A DNA stretch of 64,000 nucleotides from Armatimonadota bacterium (lineage in GTDB: Bacteria > Sysuimicrobiota > Sysuimicrobiia > Sysuimicrobiales > Humicultoraceae), in NCBI GenBank assembly GCA_031459855.1, contig JAVKHP010000001.1, positions 416,059 to 480,058 on the forward strand, read 5' to 3'. Position 1 is the first letter of the stretch. Each line of letters starts with the position of its first letter. A program made the translations under genes and the position numbers. Below, piece by piece: positions 25,107 to 32,795 of the stretch. Under the pieces are notes generated by a model. It did no database searches. It saw only the letters and a program-made list of their open reading frames with translations, and was not told the origin of the DNA.

Positions 25107-25450
25107 CAAGACAACTCCGAAGGCAATCGTTAATCGATTATCGCCGTTGTACATTCGTTGCTGGTGCCCTGAGTTCCTTCTGCTGTTTGGGATGACAGCA
25201 TTGGCCCCGATGCCGTCGTGTCATGGGGCCCGAAAGGGAAATCGAATCCCAGGCGGCGCCGTAGGGGGCCATAAGGAGCTACACGTAAGCGACTATAGGG
25301 GGCACTGGGCGTAACGGACGTCGCGGATAGTAGCGCCCGCAGGGGCCGTTCGCCTATGATCGTAGCAATGGACGTGCACCCTTCCGCCGCAACCGCATAC
25401 CGTTCACCGCCACGCCACCCGGGGGCCCGCCGACCCTGCCGACGGCGCCC
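25107..25450. other. 344-bp divergent promoter region (gntR operon / CapK-like cluster)
   Basis: Carries the control elements for two oppositely directed operons. On the minus strand are GATAAT at 25137-25142 and the palindrome listed separately. On the plus strand TATGAT at 25355-25360 is a good -10, but no matching -35 was found. A short GGGA/TCCC stem lies near 25237-25251. No gene or recognised RNA element is visible. Confidence 0.5.
25131..25142 (-). promoter_or_regulatory. Candidate GntR operator palindrome overlapping a -10 element
   Basis: TAATCGATTA (25131-25140) is a perfect 10-bp palindrome, with partial symmetry extending to CGTTAATCGATTATCG. On the minus strand GATAAT (25142 to 25137) overlaps it and lies about 30 bp before the gntR GTG, as expected for a -10. 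A repressor bound here would block its own operon. The -35 is poor (ACCAGC). This is AT-rich in a very GC-rich genome, which makes it stand out. Confidence 0.5.
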
Positions 25451-27040
25451 ATGACGCGCACCATCCCCCGCGCGCTCCGCGCCGGTCTGCGGGACGTCCG
25501 CCGGGGGCTGCAACTGGCGGCACTGTTGCGGCGGTCTCCGGTGTCTGCCGCACGGTTCGAGGACGACGTGCGCGCGCAGCTGGCACGGCGTGTGGAGAAC
25601 TTCCTCTGGTCGATCGAGCACTTGATCTTCGCCCACCGCGACAGTCCCTACCGGCCACTCCTGGACGCCGCCGGGTACGACCTGCCCCGGATCCGGGAGC
25701 TGGTGCTGCGCCTGGGCCTGGAGGCCGCCCTGGACCGCCTGTGGCAGGACGGCGTGTACGTGCGGGTCCAGGAGTTCAAGGGCCGTGAGGCGGCCGTACG
25801 CCATGGACGCACCTTCCGCTTCCGGGAGCGCGACTTCGCCAATCCCCGAGCGCCCGGCGTGCTCTGGGGGCAGAGCAGTGGATCTCGCAGCGGTGGCACG
25901 CAGACCGAGGTCTCGGTCGACGATCTCCTGTACCACACCCGTCTGCTCGCGTGGATGCTCGAGCGATACGGCCTGCAGGACCGCGACGTGGTGGTCTGGC
26001 TGACCCCCGGGGCCGGTCTCGAGCGTGTCGTCAGGTTCTCGCTGGCCGGCCGCCGCCCGCTGCGCTGGTTCTCCCCGGTAGGCTTCAGCAGCCCGTCGGT
26101 ACCTCTCATGCTGGCGATCGCGCGCGCAGCGGGTGCCGGCCCCCTGCCGCGCCTGCACATCGTGCCGCCCGAGCGTGTGCTGGAGATCGCCCGGGACATC
26201 CAGCGGGTGAACACGCGGCGTGGCCTCCTGGTGGCCGCGTTCGTGAACTCCGCGCTGCGCCTCGTGCTGGCCGCCGAGGAGGCGGGCATCGCCCTGGGCG
26301 ACGTAGCCTTTCTGTTGATGGGCGAGCCGGTGACGCCCGTCAAGCGCCGGCAGCTCGAGGAACGCGGGTTCCAGGTGTTCTCGCGGTTCGGGTTCTTCGA
26401 ACTGGGGGAACCGGCGTGGGCGTGTCTCGCGCCTCGGACGTCCGATGACCTGCACGTGATGACGGACATGGTGGCGGTGCGGCAGTACCCCCGCGTCGTG
26501 GACGGCGACGGCACCACGGTCTTTGCCTACCTCTTCACCAGCCTGCTGCCCCATGCGCGCCACGTGCTGCTGAACATGGAAACGGGCGACTACGGCGGGC
26601 TGGAGGAGCGGTCGTGCGGCTGTTTCCTCGACCGCATCGGGTTGCGGCTGCACATGCACACGATCCGGAGCTTCGAGAAGCTCACCGCCGAGGGCATCAC
26701 CTTCCTGGGCCCGACCCTGATCGAGCTCCTGGAGGACGTCCTGCCCAGGAGGTTTGGCGGCGACAGCCGGCACTACCAGCTGGTGGAGGGCGAGGACGCC
26801 CGCGGGTTCACGAAGCTCTACCTGCTGGTCAGCCCCCACCTGGGGCCGCTGGACGAGGCGGCCCTGCGCCGGACGTTGCTCGCGGAACTCGGAGTGCGCC
26901 ACCTGGATCCGGTTTACGGTCGCAGCGTGGCCACCGTCTGGAGCCAGGCTGACACCATCCAGATCGTCCGCCGGGACCCCCTGCCCACCACTGCGGGGAA
27001 AGTGTTGCACCTCCATCGCGTCCGCGGGGCGCTCCTGTGA
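25451..27040 (+). CDS. CapK/PaaK-like adenylate-forming enzyme (paralogue 1)
   Basis: Acyl-adenylating enzyme of 529 aa, related to phenylacetate-CoA ligase, coenzyme F390 synthetase and capsule protein CapK. The phosphate-binding loop is SSGSRSGGT (142-150). GEPVTPVKRRQLEERGF leads to FSRFGFFELG, the place of the YGxTE motif. TGDYG is followed by an SCGC motif (about 388-391), as in the PaaK group. The C-terminal lysine motif is AGKVLHLHR (Lys517). It should activate a carboxylic acid with ATP. It opens a five-gene plus-strand cluster and is a clear paralogue of the last gene. The ATG at 25451 has a weak ribosome site. Confidence 0.82.
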   Translation: MTRTIPRALRAGLRDVRRGLQLAALLRRSPVSAARFEDDVRAQLARRVENFLWSIEHLIFAHRDSPYRPLLDAAGYDLPRIRELVLRLGLEAALDRLWQDGVYVRVQEFKGREAAVRHGRTFRFRERDFANPRAPGVLWGQSSGSRSGGTQTEVSVDDLLYHTRLLAWMLERYGLQDRDVVVWLTPGAGLERVVRFSLAGRRPLRWFSPVGFSSPSVPLMLAIARAAGAGPLPRLHIVPPERVLEIARDIQRVNTRRGLLVAAFVNSALRLVLAAEEAGIALGDVAFLLMGEPVTPVKRRQLEERGFQVFSRFGFFELGEPAWACLAPRTSDDLHVMTDMVAVRQYPRVVDGDGTTVFAYLFTSLLPHARHVLLNMETGDYGGLEERSCGCFLDRIGLRLHMHTIRSFEKLTAEGITFLGPTLIELLEDVLPRRFGGDSRHYQLVEGEDARGFTKLYLLVSPHLGPLDEAALRRTLLAELGVRHLDPVYGRSVATVWSQADTIQIVRRDPLPTTAGKVLHLHRVRGALL

Positions 27041-27059
27041 GGCGCAGGGGGCCGGTGGC

Positions 27060-28616
27060 GTGAGCCACGCGCACGACGCCAGCCCATCCCCTGGCGGCGT
27101 CGATGGCCTGGCGGCCCTGGCGCGGCGGGGGACGCTGTGGACGCTCCTTTCCCAGGCGTACACGTGGGCTATCGGGTTTGGTAGCCGCGTGGTGCTGGCG
27201 CGCCTGCTCACGCCCCATGACTTCGGCCTGGTGGCGGTGGTCACGCTCGTGCAGGGGGCGGTACTGCTGTTTGGCCTGCGCGGGGTCTCCACGGCCCTGA
27301 TCCAGCGTGCCGACGACCTGGAGGCGCACGCCAACGCCAGCTTCTGGTTGCACCCGCTGGTCGGGAGCGCCATCGGGGTGGTGGTGCTGGCCGCGGCTCC
27401 CCAGGTGGCGCTCGCGTTTCGTGAGCCCCTCCTGGTGCCGCTGCTCCGGGTGGCGGCCCTCAGCTTCTTCGTGGTGCCCTGGGGCGCCACCCACGCCGCG
27501 CTCCTGACCAAGACGCTGGACCTCCCGCGGCTGACGGTGGCCCATGCCCTCGTGGGCACGGTCATGGCCCTCGGCACGGTGCTCATGGCGTTCCAGGGCT
27601 ACGGGGTGTGGAGTGTCGTCGTCCCGGTGGTCCTCGCCGATCCGATCCGGGTCTACGTGCACTGGCGGCTGTGCCCCTGGCGTCCCCGTGTCGCGGTGGC
27701 GCTGAGCCGGTGGCGCGAGCTCTTGCGCTACGCGCGGCACGTCTGGATCGCCGACGTGCTGCGGTACTGTGTGGACAACACCGACTACGTCGTGGTGGGT
27801 CGGCTGCTGGGGGCGAGCCCGCTGGGGCTGTACTCCTTCGCCTTCCGGCAGGCCATGTTCGCGGTGCAGAACGCCACGCCCATCGCGGCCCGAGTGGCGT
27901 TCCCGACGTTCGCGTCGCTGCAAGGGCACAGGGACGCGCTGCAGCGTCACGCGGGCAAGAGCCTGCTGTTGCTGGCCAGCGTCACGCTCCCGCTGCAGGT
28001 GGGACAGCTGGCCCTGGCGCCGGAGTACATCGCCGTCGTCTACGGGCCCAGGTGGCTTCCCGCGGTCGACGCCTTCCGGATCCTGCTGCTCTACGGCATT
28101 CCTCTGGCGGTCGCACTGCTGGTGCGGCACGTGCTCGCCGCGGTAGGATCTCCCCAGACCGTCTGGAAGTTCTACGCCCTGATCTGGCCTGCGCTGGCTG
28201 CGGGCGCGCTGCTGGGCGCGCGGGCCGGCGTCCTGGGCGTCGCGCTGGCCGTGGGCCTGATCCTGGGGCTGGGGTCCTGGCTCTTCGTCGTCGTCGGCCT
28301 GCGCCTGCTGGCCTGGCCGGCGCGACGGCTGCTCGCGCCGCTTACCGCCCCGGCCATGGCGTCCGTGGCCCTGTACGTCACCGTGGTGCTGCTGCGGCAG
28401 GTCCTGCTGACCGTCGGCGCCACGCCGGCCGTGGTGCTGGCCCTGGGCGTCCCGACCGGCGCAGCGGCCTACGCCCTGGTCCTGGCGCGATGCTTCCCGC
28501 GGGCGTGGGCGGACGTGGTGGGCTTCGCCGCGCGCGCGGCCACCGAGGTGCGCAGGGACGCCGGTCAGGTCGTCCGCCACCTTCGACGCAGGCTCTCGTT
28601 TGGAGGCGCGATGTGA
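27060..28616 (+). CDS. Oligosaccharide flippase, Wzx/RfbX-like (MOP superfamily)
   Basis: Polytopic membrane protein of 518 aa with about 12-14 hydrophobic helices. Family traits include ARRGTLWTLLSQAYTWAIGF at the N-terminus, RVVLARLLTPHDFGLVAVVT, and VDNTDYVVVGRLLGASPLGL in the middle. Such proteins flip lipid-linked glycans or teichoic-type precursors across the cytoplasmic membrane. The GTG at 27060 has AGGGGG upstream. The stop overlaps the next start (TGATG). With the CDP-alcohol enzyme behind it, an exported phosphodiester-containing glycan or lipid is the most natural product. Confidence 0.88.
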   Translation: MSHAHDASPSPGGVDGLAALARRGTLWTLLSQAYTWAIGFGSRVVLARLLTPHDFGLVAVVTLVQGAVLLFGLRGVSTALIQRADDLEAHANASFWLHPLVGSAIGVVVLAAAPQVALAFREPLLVPLLRVAALSFFVVPWGATHAALLTKTLDLPRLTVAHALVGTVMALGTVLMAFQGYGVWSVVVPVVLADPIRVYVHWRLCPWRPRVAVALSRWRELLRYARHVWIADVLRYCVDNTDYVVVGRLLGASPLGLYSFAFRQAMFAVQNATPIAARVAFPTFASLQGHRDALQRHAGKSLLLLASVTLPLQVGQLALAPEYIAVVYGPRWLPAVDAFRILLLYGIPLAVALLVRHVLAAVGSPQTVWKFYALIWPALAAGALLGARAGVLGVALAVGLILGLGSWLFVVVGLRLLAWPARRLLAPLTAPAMASVALYVTVVLLRQVLLTVGATPAVVLALGVPTGAAAYALVLARCFPRAWADVVGFAARAATEVRRDAGQVVRHLRRRLSFGGAM

Positions 28617-29431
28617 TGTCGTCGACCGACACGCTCGCCCCCGGCGTCCGGAAGGATGCGCCGGGACCCTCGTCCCGACCGAGCAGCGGGTGGGAACTGG
28701 GCTACTGGCTCTGGGTCGCGTACCGGCTCGCGGCCTTCTGCGTGCCCGTGTGCACGCGCCTGGGCGTACGCCCCAACCTGGTGACCGTCGTGGCCAGTGT
28801 GACGATGCTGGCCGGCCTCGGGCTCCTGGCGAGTGGCACAGCCGCCGGGGCCCTGGGCGGCGCCCTGTTGATGCACGTCTACTACGTGCTGGACGCCCTC
28901 GACGGCGATCTCGCGCGGGCGACGGGCCGGTCCTCGGTGTACGGGACGTACCTCGACGACCTGAACGGCCATCTGATGCCGCCGCTGCTGTTCGCGGCAC
29001 TCGGCGTCCACGTCTACCTGGCCCCGCAGCCCCCCCTGTGGGCCCTCGGGCCCGATGGCGGACGCACGGCGTGCTTGCTGCTCGGCGGCGTCGCTGCCCT
29101 GGCCACAGCGCAGCACGCGCTGGCCGAGATGCGGATGCGCGAGGCCCTACGGGCGCTCGCCCCCAAGACGTCGCCTGCCCCCGTGGCCAGCGTTCCCCCA
29201 CCACCGAGCGGGGCGCTGGGGCGGCGCGAAGCCTTCCTGCGCCACCTCATCGGTCGTCACCTCGTCGGCATGGACGGCACGCTGCTCCCAGCACTGGTGG
29301 TGGCCGCCCTGTGGAGGCGGCTGGACGTGGTGCTGCTGGTCATGGCGCCGGTCTCCCTGGGAAGTCTCCTCTGGCACCTGACGCGCGCGGTGGTCCTGCT
29401 GCGGCGGGCCGACCGGGACGGGGGCCGCTGA
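28616..29431 (+). CDS. CDP-alcohol phosphatidyltransferase-family membrane enzyme with altered last catalytic residue
   Basis: Integral membrane phosphotransferase of 271 aa that would move a phospho-alcohol from a CDP-activated donor to an acceptor alcohol. The signature DALDGDLAR (93-101) is followed at the right spacing by G110 and D114. The fourth acidic position is Gly118 (LDDLNGH) instead of the usual catalytic Asp; Asp115 or His119 next to it may substitute. Multiple helices follow (LLFAALGVHVYL, ALVVAALWRRLDVVLLVMAP). Its ATG overlaps the flippase stop, and its own stop overlaps the nucleotidyltransferase start (TGATG), so the two enzymes are tightly coupled. Confidence 0.85.
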   Translation: MSSTDTLAPGVRKDAPGPSSRPSSGWELGYWLWVAYRLAAFCVPVCTRLGVRPNLVTVVASVTMLAGLGLLASGTAAGALGGALLMHVYYVLDALDGDLARATGRSSVYGTYLDDLNGHLMPPLLFAALGVHVYLAPQPPLWALGPDGGRTACLLLGGVAALATAQHALAEMRMREALRALAPKTSPAPVASVPPPPSGALGRREAFLRHLIGRHLVGMDGTLLPALVVAALWRRLDVVLLVMAPVSLGSLLWHLTRAVVLLRRADRDGGR

Positions 29432-30180
29432 TGCGGGCCGTCGTCCTGGCGGCAGGACGCGGGACCCGGCTGCGCGCCGTCTGGCCGCACCCCAAGTGCC
29501 TGCTCCCGGTGGGCGGCCGGCCGCTGCTGGTCCGCTACATCGACGCCCTGCGCCGCCTTGGGGTCGACGAGCTGGTGGTCGTCACGGGCTTCGAACACGA
29601 GCGCGTGGACGCGCTGGCCGCCGCCACGACCTCCGTGGCGTTTCCGGTCCGCACTGTCCACAATCCCCGCGTGGGGGGCAGCGTGTGCTCACTGGACGCG
29701 GCCCGGGCCTGCATGGAGGGTGAGGTCCTGCTGATGGACGGCGACGTGTACTGCGAGGACGCCGTGCTGGCCCGGGCATGCGACGGCGGTCAGGAGGCCC
29801 TGGTGGTCGACCCATCCCGACCCTACGACCGCGAAAAGTACCGGGCCGCCATCGCGGGCGGACGCGCGACCGGGCTGGCGCGGGGATTGCGGAGTGCGCC
29901 TGGGGCAGAGTGGGTGGGGTTCGCGCGGCTCTCCCCGGACCGTGCCGCGCGCCTTGCGGCGCTGGCCCGCGCGTGTGTGCACCGCGGCGCCACCGACGTC
30001 GCCTACGAGGACCTCCTGGGGGCCACGGTCGCGGAAGCCCCCATGCCATGGGTCTCGGTCGCGGGACTGCGGTGGGCCGAGATCGACACGCCCGACGACT
30101 ACGCCCGCGCCGAGGCGCTGGCGCGGCAGGGCACCGTCCCACACCGCGCAGCTTCCGACCACAACGGGGGGACGCGATGA
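29431..30180 (+). CDS. Sugar/alcohol-phosphate nucleotidyltransferase (LicC/PntC/IPCT-like)
   Basis: Soluble nucleotidyltransferase of 249 aa. The NTP-binding loop LAAGRGTRL (6-14) and PKCLLPVGG (21-29) are intact, MDGD (102-105) supplies the metal-binding Asp, and EIDTPDDYARAEAL closes the domain. The size and absence of a C-terminal beta-helix fit cytidylyltransferases that make CDP-choline, CDP-aminoethylphosphonate or CDP-inositol rather than full-length glucose-1-phosphate enzymes. Immediate coupling to a CDP-alcohol phosphotransferase supports CDP as the nucleotide. The activated alcohol is unknown. Its stop overlaps the next ATG by 4 bp. Confidence 0.85.
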   Translation: MRAVVLAAGRGTRLRAVWPHPKCLLPVGGRPLLVRYIDALRRLGVDELVVVTGFEHERVDALAAATTSVAFPVRTVHNPRVGGSVCSLDAARACMEGEVLLMDGDVYCEDAVLARACDGGQEALVVDPSRPYDREKYRAAIAGGRATGLARGLRSAPGAEWVGFARLSPDRAARLAALARACVHRGATDVAYEDLLGATVAEAPMPWVSVAGLRWAEIDTPDDYARAEALARQGTVPHRAASDHNGGTR

Positions 30181-31808
30181 CCACAGGCCGCCGGCTGCGC
30201 CGCGCCCCTGCGACCATTGCCGCAGCCATCCGGGCCGGAGTGCAGATCGGACGCCTCCTGCGCCACCAGATAAGCGACGTCCGCGACTTCGCCGAGGAGC
30301 TGCGCGCCGCAGTGGCCCGCCGCGACGAGACGTTCCTCGCCAGCGCCGAGCGGGTCATCTTCGCGTACCCGAACAGCCCCTATCGGCCGCTGCTGGAGGC
30401 AGGGGGCTACGACTTCCAACGGCTCACTCACCTCGTGCGCACGCGAGGGCTCGATGGCGCCCTGGACCAGCTCCGGGCCGACGGCGTCTTCGTGACGATC
30501 CAGGAGTTCAAGGGCCTCGTGCCAGCGGTGCGCGGAAAGACGACCTTGCGTTTTCAGCCCAGGGACTTCGCCACCCCTGACACCACCCGGGCGTTTCAGG
30601 CGACCAGCAGCGGATCCCGGGGGGCGCCCACGCCCAGCACCGTGCCGCTCGAAGAGCTGGTCGCCCGCGCCCGCCTGCGACGCTGGCTCAACCTCCACTA
30701 CGGTCTGGCGGGACGCGACGTGCTGGTGTGGCTCAGCGCCAGCACGGGCCTCGTCTGGCTGCTGGTGGGGGCCCTGACCGGAGAGCGCCCCGTGCGCTGG
30801 TGCTCGCAGGTGTTCGAGGCCGCACCCCACACGCGGCTCCTGCTGACGACCGTCCGCGCCGTCAGCGGCAGACCGTTGCCGCCCATGGAGGTCGTGCCCG
30901 CCGATCGCGCGACCGAGCTCGCTCGATACATCAGCCGGGTGAACACCGCCCGCGGCATGGTGGTCGAGACGTTCGCCAGCTCCGCCCTACGGTTGGTGCT
31001 CGCCGCCGACGACGCAGGTCTCGCCTTGGGCGACGTCGTCTTCATCGTTGCGGGCGAGCCGCTGACACCTGCGAAGCGCCGTGCCATCGAGGCGCGCGGC
31101 TTCCGCGTGCTGTCCCGCTTCTCGTTCACCGAACTGGGCAACTGCGCCTGGCAATGCCCGGTCGGGCACGAGGCCGACGACCTGCACGTCCTCACCGACC
31201 GTGTCGCCGTACGCGAGCACCTGCGGCCGATCTCACCCCACGGCGCCCAGGTACGTGCGCTGCTGTTCACCACGCTGCTGCCGCATGCCCGCAACGTGCT
31301 GCTCAACGTGGAGAGCGGTGACGAGGCACGCCTGGAAGAGCGCTCCTGTGGTTGTTTCCTCGACCGCGCCGGGCTGCGACTCCACATGCATACCATCCGC
31401 AGCTTCGAGAAACTCACAGCCGAGGGTCTGACGTACCTCGGCCCTGCGGTCGCGGAGCTCCTGGAGGAAGAGCTCCCGCGCCGGTTCGGCGGCGACGGCC
31501 GGCACTACCAGCTCGTCGAAGGGGAGGACGAGAGCGGCTTCACGCGGCTCTTCCTGCTCGTGAGCCCTGCCGTAGGCCCCGTGGACGAGGACGCTGTGCG
31601 ACGGACGGTTCTGCGCGAAATGGCTCGCCGGCACCTGGTGCCAGCGTACGGACGCATCGTGCAGCGCGCCTGGGAGGCCGCGGGCACGCTCCAGGTGCTC
31701 CGCCGCGAGCCCCTGCCCACCCCTTCGGGGAAGATCCTCCACCTGCACCGCGGCGTACTGGAACAGGCGGACGCGAGGAGCGCTCCCCGCCCGCCGTCTG
31801 CGCCCTGA
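30177..31808 (+). CDS. CapK/PaaK-like adenylate-forming enzyme (paralogue 2)
   Basis: Second adenylating enzyme of the cluster, 543 aa. It aligns with the 25451 gene over its whole length: the shared EERSCGCFLDR, GLRLHMHTIRSFEKLTAEG and GGDxRHYQLVEGED blocks are almost identical. The phosphate loop is SSGSRGAPT (144-152), the YGxTE equivalent is FSFTELG, and the C-terminal lysine lies in SGKILHLHR. The N-terminal third differs more, so the two probably act on different acids or acceptors. The ATG at 30177 overlaps the nucleotidyltransferase stop. Last gene of the cluster. A GGCGGGCCCGCC palindrome at 31891-31902 may help termination. Confidence 0.82.
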   Translation: MTTGRRLRRAPATIAAAIRAGVQIGRLLRHQISDVRDFAEELRAAVARRDETFLASAERVIFAYPNSPYRPLLEAGGYDFQRLTHLVRTRGLDGALDQLRADGVFVTIQEFKGLVPAVRGKTTLRFQPRDFATPDTTRAFQATSSGSRGAPTPSTVPLEELVARARLRRWLNLHYGLAGRDVLVWLSASTGLVWLLVGALTGERPVRWCSQVFEAAPHTRLLLTTVRAVSGRPLPPMEVVPADRATELARYISRVNTARGMVVETFASSALRLVLAADDAGLALGDVVFIVAGEPLTPAKRRAIEARGFRVLSRFSFTELGNCAWQCPVGHEADDLHVLTDRVAVREHLRPISPHGAQVRALLFTTLLPHARNVLLNVESGDEARLEERSCGCFLDRAGLRLHMHTIRSFEKLTAEGLTYLGPAVAELLEEELPRRFGGDGRHYQLVEGEDESGFTRLFLLVSPAVGPVDEDAVRRTVLREMARRHLVPAYGRIVQRAWEAAGTLQVLRREPLPTPSGKILHLHRGVLEQADARSAPRPPSAP

Positions 31809-31988
31809 GCACCGGGAGGCGCAGTCCGGCAAGACGCAGCCTGCAGGCGGCCTGCGCGCGCGCCCAACGAGCCACGACACGTCGCGTGACGGCGGGCCCG
31901 CCGGACGCTAGCGCGCACGACGGCCTGCGCACCGTTGTCAGCTGGTACCTCTGCTGCGAGACACCGGCCGGTGACGTGTCCACGTGTC

Positions 31989-32074
31989 TGGTGCCGGGAG
32001 GGGGATTTGAACCCCCACGGGAAACCCCACACGCCCCTCAAGCGTGCGCGTCTGCCAAGTTCCGCCATCCCGGC
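31989..32074 (-). tRNA. tRNA-Leu (anticodon GAG)
   Basis: Class II tRNA of 86 nt with encoded CCA. The acceptor arm is GCCGGGA / TCCCGGC with discriminator A and CCA at 31989-31991. The anticodon stem is CACGC / GCGTG around loop TTGAGGG, giving anticodon GAG for CUC and CUU leucine codons. The long variable arm (about TGTGGGGTTTCCCGTG) and the T-arm GGGGGTTCAAATCCCCC are clear. A consensus promoter lies upstream. Confidence 0.96.
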
Positions 32075-32113
32075 GCGGGCTTCCCGAACGGTGCACTCAG
32101 GGGAAGCAGCGTC

Positions 32114-32143
32114 ATTATAGAAACGCCCGCGCAGGGGTGTCAA
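32114..32143 (-). promoter_or_regulatory. Consensus sigma-70-type promoter for tRNA-Leu
   Basis: On the minus strand TTGACA (32143-32138), an 18-bp spacer and TATAAT (32119-32114): both hexamers match consensus perfectly. Predicted start of transcription is near 32107, about 33 nt before the mature tRNA end. Confidence 0.85.
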
Positions 32144-32170
32144 ACCGCGGTGGGGATACCAGCAGGCGTG

Positions 32171-32398
32171 TTAGCGCCAGAAGGCCAGCACGCTGGCCGT
32201 CAGCACGAACGCGATCGAGAACCCCGTGGTGATCCTGGTGAGCAGTGTCTCGCGTGGCCGCGGCCCGTGGAAGAGCCGCGCGCTGCCGCCGATGGCCCCC
32301 AGGCCCTCGCCCTTGGGCCCCTGCAGCAGGATGATGCCGATGAGCGCCAGCGCGATCACCAGGTGCACGATGTAGAGCGCAAGGGGAATGTCCGTCAC
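32171..32398 (-). CDS. secG: Preprotein translocase subunit SecG
   Basis: Small membrane subunit of the Sec translocon, 75 aa. Two hydrophobic helices (LYIVHLVIALALIGIILLQ and FSIAFVLTASVLAFW) flank the conserved cytoplasmic loop GPKGEGLGAIGGSARLF, the SecG signature. It assists SecYE during export. It follows tpi with a 397-bp gap, in the gap-pgk-tpi-secG order common in Gram-positive-related bacteria. Confidence 0.94.
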   Translation of the reverse strand: MTDIPLALYIVHLVIALALIGIILLQGPKGEGLGAIGGSARLFHGPRPRETLLTRITTGFSIAFVLTASVLAFWR

Positions 32399-32795
32399 CT
32401 GACACGTCCTCCCCAGAGCCGGTTCCGCGAGCGTACTGCCCCGCCCGGAGCGTCCTTCATGCTAGCACCCGTGGCCCCGGACCGCAAGAATGGGCACGCC
32501 CCTTGCGCCCCGCGCCAAGCAGCTCCAGAGCCGCTCGCCGTCGCGACGCCGAATACACGCCCCCGCGCCGGGCCGCAAGAACACGCGCGCCTCCTGCGCC
32601 CCAGCGCCGTCTGCACCCGGTTGCCTCGGCGCCCCTGCGCCCGCTGGCCCCACGCCTCTGCGTCCCTGCGTCTGCGCGCGCCCCGGTACCCCCGACATCC
32701 CGGCGAGCGCTGCTCGCGCCCCGCGCCGCATCTGCCCCCTTCCGGGTTCCACCCGCGTCGGCAGCCGCCGTCGTCCGCGCACGTCCGTCGCGCGC
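32399..32795. other. 397-bp gap between tpi and secG with degenerate CTGCGCCC-type repeats
   Basis: No convincing gene. The plus strand is pyrimidine-rich, with many variants of CCTGCGCCC and CTGCGTCC (for example near 32598, 32632 and 32660), irregularly about 10-30 bp apart. One long minus-strand open frame crosses the region, but it is Arg/Gly-rich low complexity with no ribosome site. In many relatives gpmI occupies this place; it is absent here. Confidence 0.5.

Noticed and set aside
25220-25300. Possible riboswitch upstream of the CapK-like cluster (GGGCCCGAAAGGG region)
   Set aside because: Only short weak stems could be drawn and no known aptamer core was recognised.
28611-28620. Possible frameshift at the flippase/CDP-alcohol transferase junction
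   Set aside because: GATGTGATGTC is a clean TGATG stop/start overlap; both proteins have normal ends, so no frameshift is needed.
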